Positions 1 to 9,785 are shown, numbered from the stretch's first letter. The stretch is DNA of 62,842 nucleotides from Bacteroidia bacterium (GCA_026391295.1 JAPLDS010000050.1:1-62842), one strand, 5' to 3'. The notes: generated from the letters alone by a model not told the origin. Made by a program: numbers and translations.

Positions 1-1103
1 AAATTAAAAAAGCGCTGGAATGGATGATTGAACAAGATGGTACCGAAGATGGGATCATCAAAAAAAATCAACATAACACGCTCGATGCCCAATGGTTCGG
101 TCAGGTGGCGTGGATCTGTGGTCTTTATCTTGCTGCATTGCGTGCTGGCGAAGAGATGGCCAAGGAGATGAATGACGAGGTATTTGCAACCCGCTGTCGT
201 AAAATCTGGACTGTTGGTCGTGAAAATTTCGTGAGTAAGATGTGGAACGGAGAGTATTTTTATCAAGTTTCTGACCCAAAACATGCCGATGCCATAGGCT
301 CTTATGAAGGTTGCGAGATCGACCAAGTCTTAGGACAAGGTTGGGCGCATCAAGTTGGGTTAGGCGACGTTCTTCCGAAGCCAGAGACCCGAAAAGCATT
401 ACAAGCACTTTGGAAATACAACTTCACCCCTGATGTTGGCCCATTCCGTAAAGCCTACAAACCAGGTCGTTGGTATGCCATGAGTGGCGAGGCGGGAACA
501 ATTATGTGCAGCTGGCCTCGAGGCGAACAAAAAAGAGTCACCAAGGGAGTCGACTTCTACTTCAACGAATGTATGAATGGCTTTGAACATCAGCTAGCGG
601 GTCATATGATCTGGGAAAATATGGTGATGGAAGGGCTCGCCATCGAACGAGCGATCCACGATCGTTATCATGCCGCTCGCCGAAACCCATGGAATGAAGT
701 GGAATGTGGCGACCATTACGCTCGTTCTATGGCTAGCTATGGCGTCTATCTTGCAGCTTGTGGCTTCGAGGTGCATGGTCCGAAAGGACATATTGGCTTT
801 GCTCCAAAACTAACTCCCGAACATTTCAAAGCTGCTTTTACAACTGCATTAGGATGGGGAACATTCGAGCAAACAAATGAAAATAAACAACTTAAGGCAT
901 CGGTAAACCTTAAATATGGACATCTTCGATTAAAATCGATCTCCCTGGCAATCGGAAAAGACAGCAAACTGAATGCACTAAACGTGCGCTTAAATGGTCA
1001 GATCATTCAAGCCTCTATTAGTCAAGAAGGAGAAAAGATTACCATTCATCTTGGGTCTGAAGTCAAACTTGATCAAGGTGAGAAATTAGAGATCACCTGC
1101 TAA
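1..1103 (+). CDS. GH116-type beta-glycosidase, C-terminal part (5' end outside window)
   Basis: The reading frame is open to the left edge (frame begins at base 3), so the Met codon at 24 is almost certainly internal and the N-terminal part is missing. The visible part is the (alpha/alpha)6 catalytic domain of GH116 enzymes, the family of human GBA2 and bacterial beta-glucosidases and xylosidases. Seen: the HNTLD motif, whose Asp (codon at base 84) aligns from memory with the acid/base Asp in the TYD motif of GBA2, then GLYLAALRA, and near the C-terminus NPWNEVECGDHYARSMASYG, a strong family signature. The nucleophile Glu would lie upstream of the window. It ends 17 bases before the next gene, so it is probably in the same operon. 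It would remove beta-linked glucose, xylose or related residues from oligosaccharides. Linkage and sugar cannot be told from sequence. Confidence 0.85.
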   Translation, partial: IKKALEWMIEQDGTEDGIIKKNQHNTLDAQWFGQVAWICGLYLAALRAGEEMAKEMNDEVFATRCRKIWTVGRENFVSKMWNGEYFYQVSDPKHADAIGSYEGCEIDQVLGQGWAHQVGLGDVLPKPETRKALQALWKYNFTPDVGPFRKAYKPGRWYAMSGEAGTIMCSWPRGEQKRVTKGVDFYFNECMNGFEHQLAGHMIWENMVMEGLAIERAIHDRYHAARRNPWNEVECGDHYARSMASYGVYLAACGFEVHGPKGHIGFAPKLTPEHFKAAFTTALGWGTFEQTNENKQLKASVNLKYGHLRLKSISLAIGKDSKLNALNVRLNGQIIQASISQEGEKITIHLGSEVKLDQGEKLEITC

Positions 1104-1120
1104 TTATCAAAATAAAAACA

Positions 1121-3373
1121 ATGAAAATTCATTTCCTGATTATAAGTCTTGGCTTCATTTTGTTAAGTGGACTTAACACTTTTGGACAAAAAGATAAACT
1201 AGCTAAGTTTAATGTGGTATGGGATTCACCCAGTAAAAATTCGGCTGGATCAATGCCTATTGGCAATGGGGATATTGGGACCAATTTATGGGTTGAAGAG
1301 AATGGTGATCTTGTATTTTATATCAGCAAGACAGATGCTTGGGATGAAAATGATCGACTTTGTAAAATAGGCAAAGTGCGTGTCACTTTTGATCCTGCCT
1401 TATCTGTCAACGAAAGCTATCGGCAGACTTTAGATCTTCAGAAAGGAATTATTCTGATTCAAACAAAGCTCAAAGGAGAGCCTGCAAACATCCGTTTCTG
1501 GGTTGATGCCAATAATCCTGTCGTTCGATTCGAGGTAGAAGCAAAAACGCCTGTTACGTGTCAAGCCAAAGTCGAGCTATGGCGAACAGAAGAGCGACCT
1601 TTCGGAAAGGATGATGACAGTCATTCAGGAAGTGGACTTAACACATCAGATTTTAAACCGACCATTCTTGCAGACCAAGTTCTTAAAACATCCAATTCAC
1701 AGGTGACCTGGTTTCACCGAAATACCCGATCTATTTTCAACTTAATATTAAGTACACAGAATCTTGAATCGTTAAAAGATCAGTTTGCCGATCCACTATT
1801 AAACAATACGTTTGGAGCAAATATTAGTGGTAAAGGATTTATAAAACAAGATGATGTAACCCTTCGATCGGCTCAGCCAGTTAAACATCATGCATTTTCC
1901 ATTACAGTGCTCAAAACTAAATCAACGGCAGAAGAGTGGGTTTCTCAAATAAATAGTTTGGTCGAAAAAGATAATTCAAAAGACCTTAACTCCATCCGCA
2001 AAGCTCACGAAACATGGTGGAAAAACTTCTGGCAACGGAGTTGGATCTTTGTCGATGGAGCACCCGAAGCACAGATAGTTACCCAAGGCTATATCCTGCA
2101 GCGATTTATGAATGCCGCTTCAGGGCGTGGTGGATCTCCAATTAAATTCAATGGTTCAATATTTACCGTCGAGCCCAAACCAGGTGATTCGCCAACAACA
2201 GGGAATGCAGATCCTGACTGGCGCAGATGGGGAAGCAACTATTGGTTTCAAAATACTCGTCTTGCCTATTGGCCAATGTTAGCGGCTGGCGATTTTGAGA
2301 TGATGGAGCCTTGGTTTAAACTTTATAGCGATGCTTTACCTTTAAGTCGTGCTCGAGTAAAAACCTATTATGGATTCGAAAATTCAGCACAATTCCCTGA
2401 AACCATGTATTTCTGGGGATTACCAAACAACGGAGATTACGGGTGGAACAACAAAGTGCCAGAGCCTGCAAACAGCTATATCACAAGATATTGGAATGGA
2501 AGCTTAGAATTAATTGCCGTTATGCTTGATAAATATGACTATACGCAAGATGAGAAATTCGCTCAGAACACCCTTCTTCCACTCGCTGATCCACTGATTG
2601 CTTTCTTGGATAACTATTGGCAAAAGCGCGACGCAAAGGGAAAAATCATCTTCGATCCATCGCAGTCGCTGGAGACTTGGCATTCGGCCGTCAACCCATT
2701 ACCAGAGATTGCTGGATTTAAATATTTACTTCCTCGATTACTTGCGTTACCACAAAAATTAACCACCCAAGCACAACGCAGTCGCTGGACCAGAATTCTT
2801 CAGGAGCTACCGCCAGTTCCGACGGCTGAAGTTAAAGGAACTTTAAACCTCCGTCCAGCCGAAAAATTCTCTAGATACAGCAACTCTGAAAATACGGAGC
2901 TTTATGCTGTTTTTCCATATCGCTTGTATGGTGTTGGACAGCCGGATCTAGCCATGGCCCAGTCGACCTTCGGAAATCGGAAGACCCATCATAACAAAGG
3001 GTGGTGCCAAGATGGAATTCAAGCAGCATGCTTAGGGCTAAGAGATGAGGCGGCTAAATTGGTTTACGGTCGCGCAGCTCATTTAAATACAGATGCTCGA
3101 TTTCCAGCTATGTGGGGGCCAAATTTCGACTGGATACCCGATCAGGATCATGGGAACAACATCTTAACGAATCTACAGTTTATGGTTAGTCAGTCAGTTA
3201 ATGACAAAATATATCTTCTGCCAGCATGGCCTAAAAAATGGAATGTATCTTTCAAGTTACATGCATCTTATCAAACAACCATCGAGGGTGAATACCGAAA
3301 TGGGAAACTCAGTAACCTGAAGGTCACACCTAAATCACGCGCAAAAGATGTGGTTTTGAGCCTGCCAGAATAA
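1121..3373 (+). CDS. Secreted DUF5703 family putative glycoside hydrolase
   Basis: This 750-residue protein has a clear signal peptide (MKIHFLIISLGFILL, cleavage near FGQ at residue 23). It resembles the DUF5703 family: SMPIGNGDIGTNLWVEENGD near residue 44, followed by FYISKTDAW and a GKVRVTFDP strand. DUF5703 proteins sit in carbohydrate loci and look like relatives of GH95-type (alpha/alpha)6 hydrolases with an N-terminal beta-sandwich. Their activity is not firmly established as far as I know. The central part is rich in aromatic residues (WRRWGSNYWFQNTRLAYWPM), as expected of an (alpha/alpha)6 substrate cleft. The gene starts 17 bases after the GH116 gene. A more distant relative forms the N-terminal module of the 1405-residue protein at 5539. 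No substrate is assigned. Confidence 0.75.
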   Translation: MKIHFLIISLGFILLSGLNTFGQKDKLAKFNVVWDSPSKNSAGSMPIGNGDIGTNLWVEENGDLVFYISKTDAWDENDRLCKIGKVRVTFDPALSVNESYRQTLDLQKGIILIQTKLKGEPANIRFWVDANNPVVRFEVEAKTPVTCQAKVELWRTEERPFGKDDDSHSGSGLNTSDFKPTILADQVLKTSNSQVTWFHRNTRSIFNLILSTQNLESLKDQFADPLLNNTFGANISGKGFIKQDDVTLRSAQPVKHHAFSITVLKTKSTAEEWVSQINSLVEKDNSKDLNSIRKAHETWWKNFWQRSWIFVDGAPEAQIVTQGYILQRFMNAASGRGGSPIKFNGSIFTVEPKPGDSPTTGNADPDWRRWGSNYWFQNTRLAYWPMLAAGDFEMMEPWFKLYSDALPLSRARVKTYYGFENSAQFPETMYFWGLPNNGDYGWNNKVPEPANSYITRYWNGSLELIAVMLDKYDYTQDEKFAQNTLLPLADPLIAFLDNYWQKRDAKGKIIFDPSQSLETWHSAVNPLPEIAGFKYLLPRLLALPQKLTTQAQRSRWTRILQELPPVPTAEVKGTLNLRPAEKFSRYSNSENTELYAVFPYRLYGVGQPDLAMAQSTFGNRKTHHNKGWCQDGIQAACLGLRDEAAKLVYGRAAHLNTDARFPAMWGPNFDWIPDQDHGNNILTNLQFMVSQSVNDKIYLLPAWPKKWNVSFKLHASYQTTIEGEYRNGKLSNLKVTPKSRAKDVVLSLPE

Positions 3374-3464
3374 GACGGCAAAGAGAAATCAGAAGATAAA
3401 AGGCTACTCGCAAATTCAATAAAAGTTGAGCGGTATTGTCGCCTTAAAATTTAACACATTGAAC

Positions 3465-4643
3465 ATGAAAATACTGACCATAATCCTTATACTGCTATCC
3501 TTTTATGCCAACGCAGCAAGCGAAAAACTGATCATTGTCTCCCCTAGTGATTACCAGGTTGTACAGCGACATAATAAATGGGAAGGAAAGCTTCATGTGC
3601 AAGGAGAGACAACTGCATCTGCTAAAAAATGGCAATACCGTTTGGTGGGCAAATCAGTGACGGGAAAGAAAAGTCAAGGCTGGCATAATTTTCCATCTCC
3701 TGATACCAATGGAAAATTTGATTTTGAATTCAATGCGCCTGCAGGTGGATGGTATAAATTAGAATTGCGTGGCGTAACTGGATTAAAAACATTGGCTCAG
3801 GCGAGTGTTTTGCATGTTGGCATTGGAGAGGTCTTTATCATTGCTGGACAATCGAATGCAGGGAATCATGGTTCGGAGAAACAAAATACGAAAACTGGAA
3901 ATGTAAGTTCTTTCAGTGGTAAAGAGTGGCAACTTGCTGTCGATCCACAGCCAGGTTCAGATGGCGTAAATGGAAGCTTTATCCCTTCCTTCGGTGATGC
4001 GATGAACGAACGATTTGATGTACCTATCGGCATTACAGCTGTTGCAGCGGGCGGAACAAGCGTAAGACAATGGCTTCCCAAAGGTACACTGGTCAGCAAG
4101 CAACCTACAACTGGGGGGATGATCGCAACAGGTTCAGGAGAGTGGGAAAGCAAAGGGAATCTTTTCGACCGCATAACAAATCGCCTGGATTACTTTGGTC
4201 CACAGGGTGTTCGCGCCTTAATTTGGCATCAAGGAGAAAGCGATGCTGGTCAAGCGCGCTCGGGATACCCAGCAAACCGTCAGATCAGTGGGGACGAATA
4301 TTTCAAATATATGAGTCAACTTATACAAGCAGCAACAGATAAAGCTGGTTACAAGATGCCTTGGTTCACGGCTCAGACAACCTATCACAACGAAAAAGAT
4401 ACATCGGATGATGAATTTCGCTCTGCAATGAAAAAATTATGGGAAAAGGGATTATCCCTTGAAGGTCCGGACACCGATCAGCTTCGAGTAGAGTATCGTG
4501 ATGGAGTGCACTTCAATGACAAAGGACTTCAAAAACATGGTCAATTGTGGGCAGAGAAGGTTGGCGCATGGCTTGACAAGCTGATCTTATCAGAAAATGG
4601 AAATGAGGCAACTTTTACGAACAGTGGTAATCACGCTAAGTAA
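3465..4643 (+). CDS. Secreted SASA/SGNH-type carbohydrate O-acylesterase
   Basis: The start chosen is ATG at 3465 because it opens directly into a signal peptide (MKILTIILILLSFYANA). An in-frame TTG at 3426 would add 13 unlikely residues. The first ~110 mature residues look like a beta-sandwich. The esterase domain follows, with the block-I motif IIAGQSNAGNHG (nucleophile Ser130), a central WHQGESDAG motif, and a C-terminal DGVHFNDKG carrying the Asp-His pair. These are hallmarks of the sialate O-acetylesterase-like (SASA, formerly DUF303) branch of SGNH hydrolases, which remove acetyl groups from sugars or polysaccharides. It probably deacylates the locus substrate so that the exo-glycosidases can act. 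The exact ester is unknown; sialic acid need not be involved. Confidence 0.8.
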   Translation: MKILTIILILLSFYANAASEKLIIVSPSDYQVVQRHNKWEGKLHVQGETTASAKKWQYRLVGKSVTGKKSQGWHNFPSPDTNGKFDFEFNAPAGGWYKLELRGVTGLKTLAQASVLHVGIGEVFIIAGQSNAGNHGSEKQNTKTGNVSSFSGKEWQLAVDPQPGSDGVNGSFIPSFGDAMNERFDVPIGITAVAAGGTSVRQWLPKGTLVSKQPTTGGMIATGSGEWESKGNLFDRITNRLDYFGPQGVRALIWHQGESDAGQARSGYPANRQISGDEYFKYMSQLIQAATDKAGYKMPWFTAQTTYHNEKDTSDDEFRSAMKKLWEKGLSLEGPDTDQLRVEYRDGVHFNDKGLQKHGQLWAEKVGAWLDKLILSENGNEATFTNSGNHAK

Positions 4644-4648
4644 AGTCG

Positions 4649-4678
4649 TTGATTCCTTCAAGTTTTAGATTAATTTTG
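4649..4678 (+). promoter_or_regulatory. Bacteroidota-type promoter, TTG-N19-TAATTTTG
   Basis: TTG at 4649-4651 and TAATTTTG at 4671-4678 are separated by 19 bases and match the phylum consensus (TTTG at -33, TAnnTTTG at -7), lacking only the first T of the -33 box. It lies 24 bases upstream of the ATG at 4702, so the L,D-transpeptidase gene has its own promoter inside the carbohydrate locus. The GTG at 4678 overlaps the -7 box and cannot be the translation start. Confidence 0.65.
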
Positions 4679-4701
4679 TGCAATATTTTTCAGAATCATT
4701 T

Positions 4702-5448
4702 ATGAGATTATTGCTATTCATTGCCCCCCTATTATTTTTGTTTTCCATCCAGACATCTGCTTCATTTAGAGAGACTCAGCTTAACTACACCCGAATCCGC
4801 GAAGCCTATTCCTCGAAAGAAAAACTGGTTACTAAAACACTTGCCGACCACTCAATTTCACGCGATAGTCTGAGGATTAATCTGCTTGCCTATAAAACAG
4901 AGAAGAAAATTGAGTTGTGGGCAAAGAATAAGTCTGATTCAGTTTTTTCTCTAATCAAAGAGTTTCCAATCTGCGATATCTCTGGTGATATTGGTCCGAA
5001 GAGGCGCTACCGTGACCTGCAAGTTCCTGAAGGATTTTACCACATCTCTAAACTCAATCCATATAGCAAATACTACCTATCGATGGAGATCAACTATCCC
5101 AATGCATCAGACAGCATTAGGGGAGTTCGGGGTCATCTTGGTAATCAGATATACATTCATGGGGCGTGCATCTCATCGGGATGCCTAGCCATAACAGACG
5201 AGAAAATCAAAGAGTTATTTGTCTATTGCGTTGAAGCTTTCAATAGTGGACAGGAACAGATTGGATTCACCATATTCCCAGCTAGACTTACCGATGCTAA
5301 ATATGCTGTTTTAACCTCCAACTATCGAAAAAACAAGGATATCATTAGTTTATGGGCTGATCTTAAAAAATACTACGACCTCTACACCCAAAAGAAAGTG
5401 CAACCTAAAGTGAGTTTTCTTTCTGATGGAACACATGACGTAAAATAA
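4702..5448 (+). CDS. L,D-transpeptidase (YkuD fold, YafK-like), secreted
   Basis: Start ATG at 4702 is set by the promoter just upstream and by the hydrophobic leader MRLLLFIAPLLFLFSIQTSA; a GTG at 4678 was rejected. The catalytic motif is IHGACISSGCLAIT, with nucleophile Cys161 preceded by His153, close to the YafK type of murein L,D-transpeptidases. Upstream residues (LQVPEGFYHISKLNPYS) fit the family's substrate-binding strand. Such enzymes form or trim 3-3 peptide cross-links or attach proteins to peptidoglycan in the periplasm. It has no obvious role in glycan degradation, and its neighbours on both sides are glycoside hydrolases, so it is either a passenger or a genuine accessory, for example in envelope remodelling. 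Confidence 0.8.
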   Translation: MRLLLFIAPLLFLFSIQTSASFRETQLNYTRIREAYSSKEKLVTKTLADHSISRDSLRINLLAYKTEKKIELWAKNKSDSVFSLIKEFPICDISGDIGPKRRYRDLQVPEGFYHISKLNPYSKYYLSMEINYPNASDSIRGVRGHLGNQIYIHGACISSGCLAITDEKIKELFVYCVEAFNSGQEQIGFTIFPARLTDAKYAVLTSNYRKNKDIISLWADLKKYYDLYTQKKVQPKVSFLSDGTHDVK

Positions 5449-5487
5449 TCCAAGCTTTAATAAATATCGAATAAATCCATCCAAACC

Positions 5488-5514
5488 TGTATACTTTTAA
5501 GGTTTTCATGTGTC
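5488..5514 (+). repeat. 27-base intergenic element, copy A
   Basis: This stretch starts TGTATACTTTT and ends TTTCATGTGTC. It matches the element at 9813-9839 at 25 of 27 positions. It ends 24 bases before the ATG at 5539. A short inverted repeat AAACCT/AGGTTT (5483-5488 and 5500-5505) overlaps it. The placement suggests a shared promoter, operator or leader element for the two large multi-module enzymes. No other copy was seen by eye. Confidence 0.6.
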
Positions 5515-5538
5515 TTAAAGTAAACTTAAATCGAATAG

Positions 5539-8500
5539 ATGATTCATTGGACCAAACATATTTTGGGATGCATATTACTTGTATCCCTTGTAACCTTTAT
5601 AACCCCTTCTAGAGCAACTAGCCAAACTTCAACGAGTAACTCAACAAAAAACAAGCAAGTCTCAACTAAAAATACGGCAGAGAAGATTCAACAAGGCTCT
5701 TCTATGATCACCATGGACTATGCAGCATATCTTGCCCCAGTAGATCTAAATTACACCAAACCATCTCTTCCAATTGAAGGGATGCCAGTGGGAAATGGGA
5801 AGATGGGGTCCTTGGTTTGGATTGATCAATCGGGCTCCTCTATTCACCTGAACATTGGCAGAAACGATGTGTTCTACCGAGGTAGCGCAACCGCAACTTG
5901 GACTCAAGATACCCACCTTGACGGAAACTCAAAGGTTGGACATGTGGTCATCAATTTTCCTGAGAAACCGTTTGCAACTAAAGCGAATCAACATTTAGAC
6001 ACCTACAATGGCTACGAGCGAATTCAAGGCCAAGATGTTAGTGCTAAGATAGTGGCTTGGGAAGACAAAGATGTGTTCGCCATAGAAATCACCGACAATC
6101 GTCCTAATCCAAAGCCAATTGAGATTTCGCTAAATAGAGTTAGACCAGATACCATCCAAAATCTTTATAATTTTAAATCAACTTATTCCAATCAAAATAA
6201 TCAAATCTTACTTTATCAGATCGCAAGTGAGAAATGCAATACAGGAATAACCGAAAATGATTTCTACAACTCTTCCGCTTGTGTCTTGGCAATTCAAGGT
6301 AGAAAGGGGACTATAAAAGAGAATCAGTTTACTGTTGAAGCAGGAAAAGGAACGTTCACAGTCTATATTGGAAGTTCAGCGGGGATGAATTCTACTACCG
6401 ATGTCAAGAGTAGTGCTTCGGCACAAGTAGATGCAGCCATGAAATCTCACTTTGAGAATATCCTTTCGTCAAACCAAGAGAAATGGCACCAGTTTTGGCA
6501 AAAATCATTTATTTATCTCCCTCAGACCCACAACCAAACATTTGATAAAAGCCTTGATCAACATTGGCTTTACTACCTCTATTGCATGAATACCTGTGAG
6601 CGAGGCGATTATCCGATCAACGCAAACGGCGGTATTTTCAATGTGCAAGATGGGTATCAGATGTGGGGATCGATGTATTGGTGGTTTAATAGTTCGAGAC
6701 AAACACTTACCCCGGTTTTTGAGCAAGCCAACCACCCCGAATTAGCAGATCCCTATTTCAAAATGCTCTCCAGTCAGTTTGCGAAGAATAGTAAGGCTGC
6801 TGTTCAACAATGGGGAACCAGTAAAGATGCCGTCTATATCCAAGAGACATTTCCCTTCGATGGCCCTGAAATTTTACCAGATACGATCGCCCAAGATTTG
6901 CTAAATACGCTGGTTTATAAGAAAGAGCAGACGGAAAGACTTAAAAAGTTTGACGACAAACGTAGTGGCTGGGAGTCCCGATGGAGTATAGCGCACCGCA
7001 TTGGAGGCTATCACAGTCATCTTCTTTACAATACTGCAGAGGCTGCACAGTGGTATTGGGAACGTTACGAATACACCAAAGATCTAAATTGGTTACGCGA
7101 AAAGGCCTATCCCATGTTAAAAGGGACAGCTGAACTTTATCGCACACATCCATTAACTAAGAAGGAGGCCGATGGAAAATATCACACCAATAACCTAGGA
7201 TGGGCCGAAACATTCTGGGGTGGCCTGCGTGATGGTGTCAATGACCTAGCCTCCATACGAGGAATTTTCCCTGTGGCTATAAAGGCCGCAAAAATGCTAC
7301 ATGTCGATTCAGACTTAGTTCCGTTATGGCAAGAGATGCTCGACAATATAGCACCCTACCCAAATAGCTCAACACTTTACGCGGTTGGAGTCTTGCACAA
7401 AGCGGGAAAGGACGCCTATGCCATTGGTGCTAGACCAGATACCAAAGGGAAAGGTCCTGCAGGATCAGAACATGATCCACGGATGATGATGGTGAATATT
7501 TATGATATGGTGAACACCGAAACAAAACTTACCGATCCAGAATCGTGGCAGACAGCCATGAAAACCCTCGAAGGGCTCAAAGTGGCCGAGAGATTTGCTA
7601 ATAGCACCTATGAGGGGGAGATCCTAAGTCGATTTTACGGAGAAATGGCCAAAATGGGAAGCGTCGAATGGGTTAAGAAATGCCAAGATGCTTACCTAAA
7701 ATATTGGAATTCTATTCTTAACAGATATCCGAATCATATGCGTCGTTACGATGTGAATGAACAATCACTCGTAGTAGACTGGCAGCCTGAGGGGACGCTT
7801 ACCGAAGGATTATCAGCCTCTTTACTTCAATCAGGTGCCACATCGCCTGGAGGAGTGCCAATTTTGCGTGTTTTTCCAGCTTGGCCAAAAGAGCAAGATG
7901 CAAGTTTTAGTCTTAAAGCCAAAGGTGGATTCCTCGTTACCTCCAGTATAAAAAATAGAGAAGTCAACTTTATTGAAATAAATTCTACGCTTGGTGGATT
8001 TTGTACCATTCGCAATTATTGGGGAAATGGAAGTGTAGACCTTTATCGCAATAAAGTAAAAAGCGAAACGCTTACAGGCGATCTACTCGTCTTTAAGACA
8101 AATCAAGACGAAAATATCGTTCTCGTCAATAAAGGTGTCAACCCATCAAATGTCAAAGTGAACCTTAAACCAGCAAGCGAAAAAGTTGTAAACCTAGTTC
8201 CAAGTGTGCCTGGAAAATCTCCAAATTATTGGTGTTCGTGGTCGGCCCAAAGCTATATGTATGGACAAGGAGCACGAAAGATCGATTCGGTGCTTTACAA
8301 AGTTGAATCGGTGCCCAAATTCTCTTCTCTATATTTAAATGAGGAGGTTCTATTTGGAGGCAAAGGATGGCTTCAGAATTTTCATCAAAGAGTTAAAAAT
8401 GACCTATACGCGGTATTGGATGATGGCTGGGATATCCCAATCAACAAAGATTATGGCTATCGAAATTTCTCTAAATTAGATCCTACAAAATATCCCTCCT

Positions 8501-9756
8501 TTAAAGGGTCCATTGCAGAAAATTTGGTTCTCTTAAACAAAAAAACGATGGAGGCTGGCTGGCGTGGTATCGGACTTTGGTATAGGGCATACGAACCAGC
8601 TGTTGACAGTATGCGCAAGAAAAGTTTTAAAAGCGGGGAAGCTTATAAGACAACCTTTTGGACCGAGCGTTTAGAGTGGACAAAAAATGCAGGGATTAGC
8701 TATTGGAAAATGGATGGTGGAGGAGACGAAAAAGCCTATAAGATGATCACCAGCCTGGCGGAAAAAGTCGCACCGAACTTAATCATGGAACATGGAAATG
8801 CCTCTAAAGATGGTCCATTTAATGGTTACCCTGGAAGTGGAATGGTTGACACCGGCTATGTTCATGCAGGGCAAAGAATGCTTCAATATTCGGAGGTCAT
8901 GAGACTTCATGATCACTCGCCTCAGTTGGGGATTGCTACGATGCTCGATCGGATTTCAAGTATCCTAGCCATGGATAAATTAAAATCAACTAAGACAGGT
9001 TATTTAAATTGTGAAGACGAAGTTTATATAGCTGCCGTGCTTGGAGGCACAATGGGTATCATGCGTAGTCCGATGGTTGGCCTCCGTCCAGGCGACGACC
9101 CTGACATTTATCTAAAAGGTCCACGCCAAATCAAACGAAGGATGGACGAAGTTGTGCGAGCAGTTCGCTGGGAAAGAATTGCACCTGCTTTTGGTGCAAA
9201 AAACTTAGAAACCCATGTCGACACAAAAATTCTAACCGATACCTATAAATTTCCAGCAGGTGAATTCTGGACTAGCTGCGATGACTGGGATGCAACCTAT
9301 AAATCGGTTAACAAAATCGTTAACCAAGCTGCTCCAGCAAGAGTTTCACGCGGCATTTCCCTTCCAACGGTCAAGTGTGATGACGAGCCACCTTTTGTAA
9401 TTGCCTCACGGAATCCCAATGGAGCCATTAGTGTCGGAACACTTGGACGTATAGATGCTCAAAAGGGGTATTACTTTCCAAAAGCCGATGTAACCTTAGA
9501 TATCAAAATCAAAAGTGGCAAAATTGGCATCTTTGGATTTTACAAAACCCTTACGCTAAAATTTGAAAAGCCGTTGCAGAAATCGCAAATCTGGGCTCAA
9601 GACCTGACGGGTGATTACGCGATTGATATTACTTCAGAAGTGCAGCAAAAAGAAAATACAATTGTTATTCCAGGCGCAATAATTGAAAAAATCGGACTAT
9701 TAAATGCAACTGGTGGCGATCTTTCTGATCCCGCTATAGTTTTGGATATTAGATAG
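5539..9756 (+). CDS. Two-module secreted hydrolase: GH95/DUF5703-like module fused to clan GH-D-like module
   Basis: This is a 1405-residue protein with a signal peptide (about residues 1-28) and a short Ser/Thr/Asn/Lys-rich linker to about residue 55. Module A (about 65-900) begins with GMPVGNGKMGSLVWIDQSG, like the N-terminal domains of DUF5703 and GH95 proteins, and continues with an aromatic (alpha/alpha)6-like region. Module B (about 935-1400) resembles a TIM barrel of the alpha-galactosidase type (GH27/GH36, clan GH-D) plus a C-terminal beta-domain. Seen there: LDDGWD, GIGLWYRAY, and YWKMDGGGDE, whose Asp1059 sits where these families carry the nucleophile Asp (KxD). A candidate acid/base was not pinned down. 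It may remove two different alpha-linked sugars in sequence. The fusion is unusual and the family assignments are tentative. Element copy A lies just upstream. Confidence 0.65.
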   Translation: MIHWTKHILGCILLVSLVTFITPSRATSQTSTSNSTKNKQVSTKNTAEKIQQGSSMITMDYAAYLAPVDLNYTKPSLPIEGMPVGNGKMGSLVWIDQSGSSIHLNIGRNDVFYRGSATATWTQDTHLDGNSKVGHVVINFPEKPFATKANQHLDTYNGYERIQGQDVSAKIVAWEDKDVFAIEITDNRPNPKPIEISLNRVRPDTIQNLYNFKSTYSNQNNQILLYQIASEKCNTGITENDFYNSSACVLAIQGRKGTIKENQFTVEAGKGTFTVYIGSSAGMNSTTDVKSSASAQVDAAMKSHFENILSSNQEKWHQFWQKSFIYLPQTHNQTFDKSLDQHWLYYLYCMNTCERGDYPINANGGIFNVQDGYQMWGSMYWWFNSSRQTLTPVFEQANHPELADPYFKMLSSQFAKNSKAAVQQWGTSKDAVYIQETFPFDGPEILPDTIAQDLLNTLVYKKEQTERLKKFDDKRSGWESRWSIAHRIGGYHSHLLYNTAEAAQWYWERYEYTKDLNWLREKAYPMLKGTAELYRTHPLTKKEADGKYHTNNLGWAETFWGGLRDGVNDLASIRGIFPVAIKAAKMLHVDSDLVPLWQEMLDNIAPYPNSSTLYAVGVLHKAGKDAYAIGARPDTKGKGPAGSEHDPRMMMVNIYDMVNTETKLTDPESWQTAMKTLEGLKVAERFANSTYEGEILSRFYGEMAKMGSVEWVKKCQDAYLKYWNSILNRYPNHMRRYDVNEQSLVVDWQPEGTLTEGLSASLLQSGATSPGGVPILRVFPAWPKEQDASFSLKAKGGFLVTSSIKNREVNFIEINSTLGGFCTIRNYWGNGSVDLYRNKVKSETLTGDLLVFKTNQDENIVLVNKGVNPSNVKVNLKPASEKVVNLVPSVPGKSPNYWCSWSAQSYMYGQGARKIDSVLYKVESVPKFSSLYLNEEVLFGGKGWLQNFHQRVKNDLYAVLDDGWDIPINKDYGYRNFSKLDPTKYPSFKGSIAENLVLLNKKTMEAGWRGIGLWYRAYEPAVDSMRKKSFKSGEAYKTTFWTERLEWTKNAGISYWKMDGGGDEKAYKMITSLAEKVAPNLIMEHGNASKDGPFNGYPGSGMVDTGYVHAGQRMLQYSEVMRLHDHSPQLGIATMLDRISSILAMDKLKSTKTGYLNCEDEVYIAAVLGGTMGIMRSPMVGLRPGDDPDIYLKGPRQIKRRMDEVVRAVRWERIAPAFGAKNLETHVDTKILTDTYKFPAGEFWTSCDDWDATYKSVNKIVNQAAPARVSRGISLPTVKCDDEPPFVIASRNPNGAISVGTLGRIDAQKGYYFPKADVTLDIKIKSGKIGIFGFYKTLTLKFEKPLQKSQIWAQDLTGDYAIDITSEVQQKENTIVIPGAIIEKIGLLNATGGDLSDPAIVLDIR

Positions 9757-9785
9757 TCTAATTCAGAATAGCTTCTAAAGCATTT

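Noticed and set aside
4070-4342. 90-residue open frame inside the SASA-type esterase gene
   Set aside because: It overlaps a well-supported gene in another frame and has no recognisable motif or leader.
4678-4701. GTG start for the L,D-transpeptidase
   Set aside because: The GTG overlaps the -7 box, so it would not be in the mRNA; the ATG at 4702 starts the leader peptide.
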